The notes under the pieces: model-generated
Told to the model about the DNA's origin: nothing
Databases searched by the model: none
Seen by the model: the letters and a program-made list of their open reading frames with translations, nothing else
Shown: piece after piece, positions 16,824 through 24,149 of the stretch
Layout: every line of letters starts with the position of its first letter
How positions within the stretch are numbered: the first letter of the stretch is position 1
Program-made: the position numbers and the translations under genes
From: CBDUZS01 sp965371785
Lineage (GTDB): Bacteria; Fermentibacterota; Fermentibacteria; Fermentibacterales; JCC-6
Direction of reading: 5' to 3'
DNA length: 32,454 nt
Assembly (NCBI GenBank): GCA_965371785.1
Contig: CBDUZS010000027.1
Location: forward strand, 1-32,454

Positions 16824-17152
16824 AACAGGCTTCCGTGTCTTTTCTTCTGATCCTGTTCATCCAGTTCGGCTGCGGTACGACCTCGGGCAGCACAGGCATG
16901 TCGATCGAGAGCATACGGATGGAACTCGACCGAAGAGCCTGCATCATTCGCCTGGATGATCTCGCCTTCGAGCTGGAGACAATGCTCTACTACGAGGAAT
17001 TTACGATCGACGAAATAGATTCAGTACTTGCAGAGATGCCCGATTCTCTTCGAACATGCCCCGGTTCGGGGTTGGACTACGTGATCACCCATCCATCTGA
17101 CTGGGAGATTTCCTGTCCTTCCGGACACGGATCCAGCTGTCTCATATTCTGA
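16820..17152 (+). CDS. Small putative lipoprotein with CP...ISCP..HG tail
   Basis: A 110-residue protein with a lipoprotein-like signal (SFLLILFIQFGCGTTSG; Cys18). The mature part has an early Cys in RMELDRRACIIRLDDLAFEL and the tail RTCPGSGLDYVITHPSD then WEISCPSGHGSS. This is the same Cys pattern (early Cys, then CP, Y, ISCP, HG) as in the 6325-7287 protein, and it recalls minor pseudopilins in which the methylated helix has been replaced by a lipid anchor. The start overlaps rpe by four bases. No known function; the four mature Cys might form disulfides or bind metal (inference). Real gene status is supported by overlap, signal and shared motif. Confidence 0.65.
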   Translation: MKQASVSFLLILFIQFGCGTTSGSTGMSIESIRMELDRRACIIRLDDLAFELETMLYYEEFTIDEIDSVLAEMPDSLRTCPGSGLDYVITHPSDWEISCPSGHGSSCLIF

Positions 17153-17202
17153 GCCACCCGTTCAGGGAATGCCTGTGGTTGTTACAGGTTAAGCCGTAAC
17201 AC

Positions 17203-17231
17203 TTGAACTGTTTACTCCGTTAGAGTATACT
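17203..17231 (+). promoter_or_regulatory. Strong sigma70-type promoter of the ffh-rpsP operon
   Basis: TTGAAC (17203-17208), exactly 17 bases, then TATACT (17226-17231), in a 127-base gene-free gap. A small hairpin (GCTCC...GGGAGC, about 17236-17252) lies just after the expected transcript start. The ffh start TTG 17280 follows about 40 bases later. Confidence 0.7.
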
Positions 17232-17279
17232 TGCTTGCTCCGCTGACGGGAGCGTTGTTGCGATGGAAGGAATCCAGAT

Positions 17280-18593
17280 TTGTTCGAGAAACTTACCTCA
17301 AGGCTGACCGATACCTTCCGGAACCTGACCGGACGGGGAGTCCTTTCTGAAAGCAATCTGAAGGAAGCAATGCGTGAGATCCGCAGGGCTCTGCTGGAAG
17401 CCGATGTTAATTTCCAGGTAGCCCGCCAGTTCGTCAGCGATGTCGGTGAAAAGGCCAGTGGTGAAGCAGTGTTGAAAAGCCTGGCTCCCGGGCAGCAGGT
17501 TGTGAAGATCGTTCACGATGAGTTGATCGAGCTGCTGGGATCCACGCAGGCGCCACCGGATCTATCCGGAAAACCGCCTATTATCTATCTGCTGATGGGA
17601 TTACAGGGTTCGGGAAAGACAACCACTGCTGCCAGACTTGCAAGGTGGCTTTCCGAGTACAAGGGGAAGAGAGCCCTTCTCGTCGCCTGTGATCTCGTGA
17701 GACCCGCGGCAATCGATCAACTCGAGATACTTGCGAACACTGCCGGTTCCGACTTCTACTGTAACAGATCCTCGACCGATCCCGTCGAAGTGCTAGGGGA
17801 AGCGATCGAGGTTGCGAAGCAGAGGTTCACCGATGTTGTCATCGTCGACACCGCCGGAAGACTTCATATCGATGACCAGCTCATGGCGGAACTGGAGAAA
17901 CTCAGGGATTCGGTCATCGCCACCGAGACTCTCCTCGTTCTCGACGGTCTATCGGGACAGGATGCGGTTAACGTTGCAATGCAGTTCAAAGAACGCATTG
18001 GTTTTACGGGGGCTGTCCTTACGAAGATGGACGGTGACTCTCGTGGAGGTGCCGCTCTCTCATTCAGGGCTGTGACCGGGAAGCCGATTCGATTCATAGG
18101 TACCGGTGAAGGCGTGGATGGACTGGTACTGTTCGAACCGGAGCGGATGGCCGGCAGGATACTTGGAATGGGTGATGTACTGGGACTCGTTGAGAAGGCT
18201 CAAACCGCATATAATCAGGAGGAGGCTGTAAAGCTAGAGAAGAAACTCAGAACGAACACCTTCACACTGGAGGACTTTCGAAGAGAACTGAAGCGGGTAC
18301 AGAAAATGGGGTCTCTGAACGAGATACTCGATATGTTACCCGGGAAGTTGAAGCCTGCAGGACTTGATGTCGATCCTTCCGGCCTGATACGCATGGAAGC
18401 GATTATCGGCTCCATGACGCCTGCAGAACGTCTGAAGCCCGACATTATCAGTGGCAGCAGACGAAAGAGGATTGCGCGGGGAAGCGGTACTACTGTACGT
18501 GATGTCAACAGACTGCTCTCCGAATTTCGTACGATGAAGACTTTGATGAAGCGTATCAGATCTGGAAAAGGACTGGCATCTCTGATTCGCTGA
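17280..18593 (+). CDS. ffh: Signal recognition particle protein Ffh
   Basis: The 437-residue GTPase that, with 4.5S RNA, targets nascent membrane proteins to FtsY. N domain about 1-95, G domain with P-loop GLQGSGKTTTAARL (107-120), DLVRPAAIDQLEIL, DTAGRLHIDDQLM, and TKMDGDSRGGAALSF; the M domain (about 325-437) has the helix LKRVQKMGSLNEILDMLPG and the RNA-binding SGSRRKRIARGSGTTVRDVN. Start is TTG 17280 after a GGAAGGA ribosome site. First gene of the operon, driven by the promoter at 17203. No 4.5S RNA gene was seen. Confidence 0.97.
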   Translation: MFEKLTSRLTDTFRNLTGRGVLSESNLKEAMREIRRALLEADVNFQVARQFVSDVGEKASGEAVLKSLAPGQQVVKIVHDELIELLGSTQAPPDLSGKPPIIYLLMGLQGSGKTTTAARLARWLSEYKGKRALLVACDLVRPAAIDQLEILANTAGSDFYCNRSSTDPVEVLGEAIEVAKQRFTDVVIVDTAGRLHIDDQLMAELEKLRDSVIATETLLVLDGLSGQDAVNVAMQFKERIGFTGAVLTKMDGDSRGGAALSFRAVTGKPIRFIGTGEGVDGLVLFEPERMAGRILGMGDVLGLVEKAQTAYNQEEAVKLEKKLRTNTFTLEDFRRELKRVQKMGSLNEILDMLPGKLKPAGLDVDPSGLIRMEAIIGSMTPAERLKPDIISGSRRKRIARGSGTTVRDVNRLLSEFRTMKTLMKRIRSGKGLASLIR

Positions 18594-18609
18594 CACCCGG
18601 AGGTGACGA

Positions 18610-18939
18610 TTGGTAAAGATCCGACTCAGACGCATGGGCAGCGCAAGACAGCCTTTCTACAGAATCGTGGCTGCCGATGCCAGGAAGCCAAGAGGAGGCA
18701 GGTTTCTCGAAATCGTGGGTTACTACGACCCTTTGAAGAGGCCGCTCGAACTGAAAGTAGATGAAAAGAAGATATTCCACTGGATGGGGAAAGGTGCTCA
18801 GGTAACTGATACGGTTCAGAGCCTTCTCCGCCGCACTGGAACCTGGGCAAAATGGGCTAAAATCAGTGCCGGCGAAGAGGGAATCGATCCCGAGGTAGTG
18901 CTTCTTCAGGGGGAGAAGAGAACCGCCGGAGATCGATAG
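18610..18939 (+). CDS. rpsP: 30S ribosomal protein S16
   Basis: A 109-residue S16. Starts MVKIRLRRMGSARQPFYRIV followed by ADARKPRGGRFLEIVGYYDP and a lysine-bearing helix (KVDEKKIFHWMGKGAQVTDT), all typical. The start codon is TTG 18610, five to seven bases after a very good GGAGGTGA. The C-terminus is longer than in E. coli (82 residues) by a tail ending EVVLLQGEKRTAGDR. It sits between ffh and khpA, a common order. Confidence 0.96.
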   Translation: MVKIRLRRMGSARQPFYRIVAADARKPRGGRFLEIVGYYDPLKRPLELKVDEKKIFHWMGKGAQVTDTVQSLLRRTGTWAKWAKISAGEEGIDPEVVLLQGEKRTAGDR

Positions 18940-18989
18940 GCCGACGGCTGAGGCCGGGCCGGATACCACATTAAACCTGGAGGCTCCAC

Positions 18990-19220
18990 ATGAAAGATCT
19001 CGTCGAACTCATCGCCAAGACCCTCGTAGAGGATCCCGATGCCGTCTCCGTAGAGGAGAAGGAAGAGGAGGATATCAAGATCTACGAGTTGAAGGTGGCA
19101 GAAGCCGATCTCGGAAGAGTGATCGGCCGCGAGGGCAGGATTGCGAAAGCAATGCGTGTCATCGTCAGATCTGCTGCTGCAAGACATGGCGAAAAGGCGA
19201 CTATCGAGATCATCGACTAG
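18990..19220 (+). CDS. khpA: KH-domain RNA-binding protein KhpA (YlqC)
   Basis: A 76-residue single KH domain protein. MKDLVELIAKTLVEDPDAV is the conserved first helix, and VIGREGRIAKAMRVIV contains the GxxG RNA-binding loop (GREG). It pairs with KhpB/Jag in other bacteria. GGAGG lies 6-7 bases before the ATG. Its position between rpsP and rimM is the usual one. A run of acidic residues (VEEKEEEDIK) is slightly unusual. Confidence 0.93.
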   Translation: MKDLVELIAKTLVEDPDAVSVEEKEEEDIKIYELKVAEADLGRVIGREGRIAKAMRVIVRSAAARHGEKATIEIID

Positions 19221-19235
19221 CGCCTGGGCGACTTC

Positions 19236-19748
19236 ATGAAGACCGAAGGCTGGGTATATCTCGGCTACGTCGAGAGAGCCCACGGTCTGCGAGGGCGGTT
19301 CGTAGCCAGGCTTCTGCTGGCCGGAAGGATTACTTCGATTCCAGTGGGAAACAGTATTCGTCTCGATGACGACGAATACAGGGTTGTACGATCCACCGTC
19401 AGGGACAGTGAGCGGCTGATTCTCGAGTGTGATGGCTTATGGAAGAGGGAACAGATCGAACATATCGTTGCTTCTTCGATCTACATTCCCCGGTCATGCG
19501 TTACTCCCGATGACGGAATGCTCCCACTGTTCGCCTTTGTAGGACTGAAGATATGCTCGGGTGATTTCACAGGGGAAGTTGTCGATATCGAGCCGGCTCT
19601 GCCCAATCCTCAGCTACTGGTGAAAGGCGGGAGGGGTGTCTTTCCGGTTCCACTGAACCTGGTGCTTTCAGGGGAGATCGACTGGGTCTCCGGATCGGTT
19701 GGAGTCGATTTACCGGATGGGCTTGAAGAACTGGCAGACGAGTTGTGA
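19236..19748 (+). CDS. rimM: 16S rRNA processing protein RimM
   Basis: A 170-residue RimM, which binds S19 and helps assemble the 30S head. The N-terminal beta-barrel shows VYLGYVERAHGLRGRFVARL; the linker and PRC-barrel show GLKICSGDFTGEVVDIE, LPNPQLLVKGGRGVFPVPLN. Sequence is divergent but the length, the GYV..AHGLRG motif and the order khpA-rimM-trmD-rplS fix it. It overlaps trmD by four bases (GTGA). Confidence 0.92.
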   Translation: MKTEGWVYLGYVERAHGLRGRFVARLLLAGRITSIPVGNSIRLDDDEYRVVRSTVRDSERLILECDGLWKREQIEHIVASSIYIPRSCVTPDDGMLPLFAFVGLKICSGDFTGEVVDIEPALPNPQLLVKGGRGVFPVPLNLVLSGEIDWVSGSVGVDLPDGLEELADEL

Positions 19749-20503
19749 AAATCGCCGTTGCGACTCTTTTCCCGGAGCTGTTTCACAAGTTCCTGGAGAT
19801 CGGGGTTGTCGGTCGGGCAGTGTGTTCCGGTCTTGTGGAAGTGACTCTGCTGGATATCCGTGAGCATGCAATCGATTCACGCGGCTCGGTCGATGACTAC
19901 CAGTTCGGCGGCGGTGCCGGCATGCTCATGAGACCCGAGCCGCTGTTCGAGTGTCTCGAGTCCATTGAGTGGCACAAGGACGCCAGGGTTATCCTGATGA
20001 CTCCTCAGGGGCGCAGGCTTGACTACGAACTGGTCTCAGAGCTTGCGGAAGAAGAAAGACTTGTAGTATTCTGTGGCCGTTACGGCGGAGTGGATGAAAG
20101 GTTCAGGATCAATGCCGTATCGGATGAAATCAGTGTGGGAGACACAGTTGTCTCTGGAGGTGAGATACCTGCCATGCTTCTGATGGAATCCGTCTTCAGA
20201 TGGATTCCGGGTGTTCTCGGAAGGATGGAATCGGCGGAATCCGACAGTTTCGCAACAGGATTACTGGATTACCCCAGATATACGAGACCTGCTGAGTACC
20301 GCGGTATGCAGGTTCCCGAAGTGCTTGTATCAGGGCACCACGCGGAAATAGAAGAGTGGAGGTTCGGGCAGGCTCTCGAACGAACGGAGAGCCGTCGTCC
20401 CGACCTTCCTTCCCTGAAGTGCCAAACCAGGGAAGAGACCAGAAACAGATTTGCTCAAGCCATGAAAAGGGCAGGGCGAGTGAAGGAGCAGAACGATGGA
20501 TGA
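19745..20503 (+). CDS. trmD: tRNA (guanine-37 N1)-methyltransferase TrmD
   Basis: A 252-residue SPOUT methyltransferase for m1G37, preventing frameshifts. It begins KIAVATLFPELFHKFLEIGV; other motifs: DDYQFGGGAGMLMRPEP, VFCGRYGGVDERF, GDTVVSGGEIPAMLLMES and LLDYPRYTRPAEYRGMQVPE with the catalytic Asp region. Start is GTG 19745 overlapping the rimM stop. The stop overlaps the L19 start by eight bases. Confidence 0.97.
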   Translation: MKIAVATLFPELFHKFLEIGVVGRAVCSGLVEVTLLDIREHAIDSRGSVDDYQFGGGAGMLMRPEPLFECLESIEWHKDARVILMTPQGRRLDYELVSELAEEERLVVFCGRYGGVDERFRINAVSDEISVGDTVVSGGEIPAMLLMESVFRWIPGVLGRMESAESDSFATGLLDYPRYTRPAEYRGMQVPEVLVSGHHAEIEEWRFGQALERTESRRPDLPSLKCQTREETRNRFAQAMKRAGRVKEQNDG

Positions 20504-20858
20504 ACTGCTGAGGGGTGTGGAAGCCGATCAGCTCAAGACTGATATTCCCGATTTCAGACCGGGTGATACCATCAGGATTCACTACAAGGTCGTCGAGGGA
20601 GACAAGACCAGAATCCAGATATTCCAGGGTGCCGTAATCAGCCGAAGGGGAAGCGGGATATCCGAGACGATCATTGTGAGGAAGATATCGAACGGAATCG
20701 GTGTCGAAAGGATTTTTCCGCTGAATTCCCCGTCGATATCCAAACTCGAGGTTACGAGATACGGCAAAGTGAGACGGGCCAAGCTGTTCTACCTGAGGAA
20801 CAAGAAAGGGCGCGCAACCCGTATCAGGGAGAGAAAGATTTTCACCAAGAAGGACTGA
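20496..20858 (+). CDS. rplS: 50S ribosomal protein L19
   Basis: A 120-residue L19: IPDFRPGDTIRIHYKVVEGD, RIQIFQGAVISRRGSGI, SETIIVRKISNGIGVERIFP, KVRRAKLFYLRNKKGRATRI. The start lies within the end of trmD, so translation is coupled. A single base separates its stop from the TTG start of the RNase HII fusion. Confidence 0.97.
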   Translation: MDELLRGVEADQLKTDIPDFRPGDTIRIHYKVVEGDKTRIQIFQGAVISRRGSGISETIIVRKISNGIGVERIFPLNSPSISKLEVTRYGKVRRAKLFYLRNKKGRATRIRERKIFTKKD

Positions 20859-20859
20859 T

Positions 20860-21870
20860 TTGAGCCGGCAGCTGCTCGATTTCGATACCCGTGTCCGACG
20901 GGGATTCGGGACCGTTGCAGGAATCGATGAAGCGGGAAGGGGACCCCTCGCGGGTCCCCTTGTTGCAGCCGCGCTCGTTCTCCCCCCCGGTGTACTCGTT
21001 CAGGGAGTAGACGACAGCAAGAAACTGACCGACAGGAAAAGGCGTTCCCTCTTCACATCGATAATGGAGTGCGCTTCATCCAGCGGACTGGGCATCGTCA
21101 GCTCTTCGGAGATTGACGAGCTGGGTATGGCTGAAGCTGTCAGGCTTTCCTTCAGAAGAGCCGCCGGGGCTCTGGGCGTGAATCCTGACATGTTCCTCAT
21201 CGATGGCAACCCCGTGAAAGGGCTCGAGTTTCCCTGCCGTTTCATAGTCCGGGGAGACGGCAGGAGCATGGTCATTGCCGCGGCGAGTATCGTGGCGAAG
21301 GTTTCCAGAGATGACATGATGCTGAACGCTCATCAGGAGTATCCGGCTTACGGATTCGACAGGAACAAGGGTTACGGCACGGCTGCTCATCTCAAGGCCA
21401 TTCGGGAACACGGGCCATGCCCTCTTCACAGGTTTTCGTTCTCTCCGCTAAGACAGACCACTGAGAAGGGGCAGCTCTCTCTCGAGCTGGGGATCGGCGC
21501 AACGGGGAAAGCCAGATGGAAGCTGGCCGAGGAGTTCGTTGTCGGGCAACTCGAATCACAGGGATGGAAGCTGGAGGAAAGGAACCTCAGGTGGAGGGGG
21601 GGCGAGGTGGACATAATCGTGTCAAATGGCGATGTCGCAGCGTTTGTCGAAGTAAAACTCGCTTCACCCGGCAGCCGTGCGAAGCAGCTCGAGAAACTCG
21701 ATCCGGCAAAGATCGGGAGAATCGTTTCGGCCGCAGTCCACTGGATTGGCAGGGCAGGTTTCGACGGAGGATGCAGGTTCGATCTTGCTCTGGTGAACGA
21801 TGGAGCTCGAGGGTTCACGATGGACTACATAGAGAGCGCATTCACACCTCCTGATAGCTACCTGATCTAA
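20860..21870 (+). CDS. rnhB: RNase HII fused to YraN (UPF0102) nuclease-fold domain
   Basis: A 336-residue fusion. Residues about 1-200 are ribonuclease HII, which removes ribonucleotides from DNA: GIDEAGRGPLAGPLVAAALV with D23 and E24, DDSKKLTD, FLIDGNPV with D115, SIVAKVSRDDMM with D151, and YGFDRNKGYGTAAH. Residues about 215-325 are a YraN-like domain of the PD-(D/E)xK type: KLAEEFVVGQLESQGWKLEE, RNLRWRGGEVDIIV (E249, D251), AFVEVKLASPGS (E264, K266), and FDLALVN. All catalytic residues of both parts appear intact. Genes rnhB and yraN are usually adjacent but separate; no stop or frameshift lies between them here. The start is TTG 20860. Last gene of the ffh operon. Confidence 0.92.
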   Translation: MSRQLLDFDTRVRRGFGTVAGIDEAGRGPLAGPLVAAALVLPPGVLVQGVDDSKKLTDRKRRSLFTSIMECASSSGLGIVSSSEIDELGMAEAVRLSFRRAAGALGVNPDMFLIDGNPVKGLEFPCRFIVRGDGRSMVIAAASIVAKVSRDDMMLNAHQEYPAYGFDRNKGYGTAAHLKAIREHGPCPLHRFSFSPLRQTTEKGQLSLELGIGATGKARWKLAEEFVVGQLESQGWKLEERNLRWRGGEVDIIVSNGDVAAFVEVKLASPGSRAKQLEKLDPAKIGRIVSAAVHWIGRAGFDGGCRFDLALVNDGARGFTMDYIESAFTPPDSYLI

Positions 21871-21925
21871 CCGGAATTCCTCACCGGTTCCCCCATGGAG
21901 ATCAGGAACCCAGGTTGCACTTCAA

Positions 21926-21969
21926 CATCGAATTCGATGCAGTTGACATACTTTCAGAGAACGTATCAT
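21926..21969 (+). promoter_or_regulatory. Operator-like palindrome next to a TTGACA promoter
   Basis: CATCGAATTCGATG (21926-21939) is a perfect 14-base palindrome. Three bases later comes TTGACA (21943-21948), and after 15 bases TATCAT (21964-21969). The spacer is short, so an alternative -10 (for example CATACT/TACTAT near 21986-21993) is possible. The arrangement suggests a regulated promoter for the operon starting at 22240. Inference only. Confidence 0.4.
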
Positions 21970-22023
21970 CTTTCTTCAATGATTTCATACTATTGTAGTC
22001 AGAAATCATCTGAAGGGAGCGGC

Positions 22024-22059
22024 ATGGAACGAATCCTGTACAGCAGATTGCAGATCTGA
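22024..22059 (+). CDS. Possible leader peptide (11 codons)
   Basis: ATG 22024 to TGA 22059 encodes MERILYSRLQI, four bases after AAGGGAG (22013-22019), the best ribosome site in the leader. It lies between the promoter-like sequence and the inverted repeats, the place expected for a translated attenuator or upstream frame. Chance occurrence is quite possible. Confidence 0.25.
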   Translation: MERILYSRLQI

Positions 22060-22095
22060 ACGGGATTTCCAGGGTCCTGGAAGGACCTTAGAACA

Positions 22096-22164
22096 GTCTG
22101 CCGCCTGCCCTTCACCCGTCAGACCTGATCCCCGATCAGATTCCCACCGGATAGCACGGCAGAC
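22096..22164 (+). promoter_or_regulatory. Nested inverted repeats in the leader (structured RNA candidate)
   Basis: GTCTGCCG (22096-22103) can pair with CGGCAGAC (22157-22164), enclosing CTGATC-CCC-GATCAG (22125-22139). A competing helix CCGC/GCGG lies just downstream (about 22173-22194). Alternative folds ahead of a coding region are a hallmark of attenuators and riboswitches, but no conserved class could be assigned. Confidence 0.35.
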
Positions 22165-22239
22165 CGAAAATTCCGCAGATCTGCCCGTAGCGGTGCAGTC
22201 GTGTATCTAAATTCGAATCTGACGAAGGGATGGTCGGTA

Positions 22240-23040
22240 ATGAAAAAGACGAAAATGACACTTGCCGATGTAAAGGCCGTCTACAGCGGTCCGGAGGGGC
22301 AGCTCTGGGAGCTGATAATGGGCGAGCAGATCCACGTTGGCGGATGGGCTCACTCGAAGATACTTGCCGATGCCGCGGGTCTCGAGAAGGACCAGAAGGT
22401 TCTAGACCTCTGCAGCGCTCTTGGAGCCGGTCTCAGGTTCCTCGAGAGGAATTACGGTATTCAGGGCTTCGGGCTGGACGCCACGCCCCACATGGTGGAG
22501 GAAGCGAGGAAGAGGACCGAAGCCGACGGTCAGTCGGACAGGATTGTCTACAGAACAGGAGACGCAGAGCAGATACCCTGGGATGACGAGACGTTCGATG
22601 TCGTATGGGGAGAGGATGCCTGGTGCTACGTCGACAACAAGGATCTGCTCGTATCCGAAGCCGCCAGAGTGCTGAAGAAGGGCGGAACCATCGCATTTAC
22701 CGACTGGCTCGAGGGCCCCGCTGGGATGGACGATGAGACGGCAGGCAGGATCTGCAACTTCATGAAATTCCCATCCGTGCTGAACGCCAGCGGATACGAG
22801 ACACTTCTGGAGAAGTATGGTTTCGATTTGAAACTCTCACAGGATCTGACTCCCGAATACGCCGGCTACGTCGATTTCTACATCAAGATGCTCACAGAGC
22901 AATTGTTCTTCGATGCCATGCGGATAATCGGCTGGGATATGGAGCTCTTCGCGGGCCTTGGAGGCGAGATGGCGTTCATGTCTGAAACAGCTCACAAAGG
23001 CGGATTCGGACGGGGAAGATTCGTTGCGGTAAAGAGGTGA
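22240..23040 (+). CDS. SAM-dependent methyltransferase, glycine/sarcosine/dimethylglycine methyltransferase-like
   Basis: A 266-residue class I methyltransferase. I take the ATG at 22240 rather than the GTG at 22201, because the longer form adds 13 unconserved residues. The nucleotide-binding core has KVLDLCSALGAGLRFLE (53-69), GLDATPHMVEEARKR and RTGDAEQIPWDDETFDVVWG, followed by EDAWCYVDNKDLLVSEAARV and GGTIAFTDWLEGP. The early GEQIHVGGWAHSK (28-40) and the EDAWCYV/FTDWLEGP blocks are typical of the sarcosine/dimethylglycine N-methyltransferase branch. The substrate is not determined. Its stop overlaps the next frame, so it is coupled to the HGD-type genes, which is an unexpected partner. 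Confidence 0.85.
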   Translation: MKKTKMTLADVKAVYSGPEGQLWELIMGEQIHVGGWAHSKILADAAGLEKDQKVLDLCSALGAGLRFLERNYGIQGFGLDATPHMVEEARKRTEADGQSDRIVYRTGDAEQIPWDDETFDVVWGEDAWCYVDNKDLLVSEAARVLKKGGTIAFTDWLEGPAGMDDETAGRICNFMKFPSVLNASGYETLLEKYGFDLKLSQDLTPEYAGYVDFYIKMLTEQLFFDAMRIIGWDMELFAGLGGEMAFMSETAHKGGFGRGRFVAVKR

Positions 23041-23042
23041 CG

Positions 23043-24149
23043 ATGCTCGAACCCGGGTCCCGCCTTCAGGAGCGATGTCTCGCAAGAATGGAGACAGAGT
23101 TCAGTGAAATGAGGGAATTCAGCGATTCGGGAAAAAAAATTCTCGGTTACCTGTGTCAGGGGTTTCCGCCTGCAGCAGCAGCCGGGCTTGGAATGTGGCC
23201 TGTCAGGGTGCTTTCGGAAACAGGAATCGAGCTCGAGGACAAGGGTGGTCTGCTCGTCCGTCCGGACATCTGCCCACTGGTGAAAGTATTCCTGGGAGGG
23301 GTTTCGACAGGATCGGGAATATACGGACTGGTAGATGTCTGGGCGGGCCTCGCCACTTGCGATCAGACTCGGAGGTGTTTCTCCGAGTTACCGGGGCTGA
23401 CCGGGGCGGTCGTGCACCATTTTCAGCTGCCCGCGACAAGAAGCGAGGCTTCGGAGGCTTACTACAGAAGGATGGTCGAGAGATTCTGTGCAGATGCGGC
23501 AGAAGACGGATACGATCAAGCTAAGGCATTGAAGTACGCGAATGATCGCTTCAGTGCGGGATCGGTCCTGGTCGACGCTGCACTCTCGGGAGCTGTCTCC
23601 CCTCTGGACCTCCACTGGTTGTTCCACCTGTTTCACATCGCTCGGCCCGAGGGGCTGGATGGAATCCTGACCTTACTTCTGGAGGATGCCGAGCCGTTCA
23701 GGCCCGAGTTCAGAGTCGTTCTGGCTGGAAGCTCCATTTCGCTGGAGGATGTGGCCATTCTGTCCATTCTGCAGTCCCGGAAAGTCGGCGTTGTACCACT
23801 TCACTGTTCAGGTCTGCAGTCGCTTCCGGCATTCGATCTGAACGCTCTGCCTGTGTCAGGTGAGCCTCGAGACCTGGCCGGCATGGCTTTCAGATCCATC
23901 AGATGCGCCAGGTCCAGACCCAATGAAGAGATGTTCGGCTACATCGAAAGGGGAATCGTGCAAACATCTTCCGCAGGGCTGATCGTCAAGACGATGAAGT
24001 TCTGCGATCTCTGGTTCACGGAGAGAGAGAGGTTCCGCGAAAGAATGACCGTCCCGGTTCTCGTCATCGACACGTCCTTTTCCCCCGGGGAGACCGAAAG
24101 GCAGAGTGCGCGGGTGGAGGCATTTCTGGATACCATGGTTCATCGATGA
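23043..24149 (+). CDS. 2-hydroxyacyl-CoA dehydratase (HGD-D) family subunit
   Basis: About 368 residues from ATG 23043 (GAGG five bases upstream; a GTG at 23037 is also possible). The fold is that of HgdA/HgdB, BcrB/BcrC subunits: GYLCQGFPPAAAAGLGMWPV early, LVRPDICPLVKVFLGG, AGLATCDQTRRCFSE, and late SAGLIVKTMKFCDLWFTE followed by PVLVIDTSFSPGE. The three cysteines in CP, TCD and FCD contexts match the [4Fe-4S] ligands of this family, so it probably holds a cluster. It overlaps the methyltransferase upstream by frame and the fusion gene by four bases (ATGA). Reaction unknown: members perform radical dehydration of 2-hydroxyacyl-CoA or reduction of benzoyl-CoA, but others reduce small molecules. 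Confidence 0.8.
   Translation: MLEPGSRLQERCLARMETEFSEMREFSDSGKKILGYLCQGFPPAAAAGLGMWPVRVLSETGIELEDKGGLLVRPDICPLVKVFLGGVSTGSGIYGLVDVWAGLATCDQTRRCFSELPGLTGAVVHHFQLPATRSEASEAYYRRMVERFCADAAEDGYDQAKALKYANDRFSAGSVLVDAALSGAVSPLDLHWLFHLFHIARPEGLDGILTLLLEDAEPFRPEFRVVLAGSSISLEDVAILSILQSRKVGVVPLHCSGLQSLPAFDLNALPVSGEPRDLAGMAFRSIRCARSRPNEEMFGYIERGIVQTSSAGLIVKTMKFCDLWFTERERFRERMTVPVLVIDTSFSPGETERQSARVEAFLDTMVHR

Larger units (their letters stand above)
21871..22239 (+). other. 369-base gene-free leader upstream of the methyltransferase/HGD operon
   Basis: The stretch holds a GGTTCC...GGAACC repeat just after the rnhB stop, a 14-base palindrome at 21926-21939, a promoter-like TTGACA, a 11-codon start-stop frame at 22024-22059, the palindrome TTCCAGG-GT-CCTGGAA near 22066-22081, and nested inverted repeats at 22096-22164. 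No known riboswitch class was recognised. Base composition is more AT-rich at 21950-22010 than in the flanking genes, as expected for a promoter. Confidence 0.6.

Noticed and set aside
20939..20959. GGGGACCC...GGGTCCCC inverted repeat
   Set aside because: It lies in the RNase HII active-site codons (GRGPLAGPL) and is explained by Gly/Pro codon use, though an RNA hairpin there cannot be excluded.
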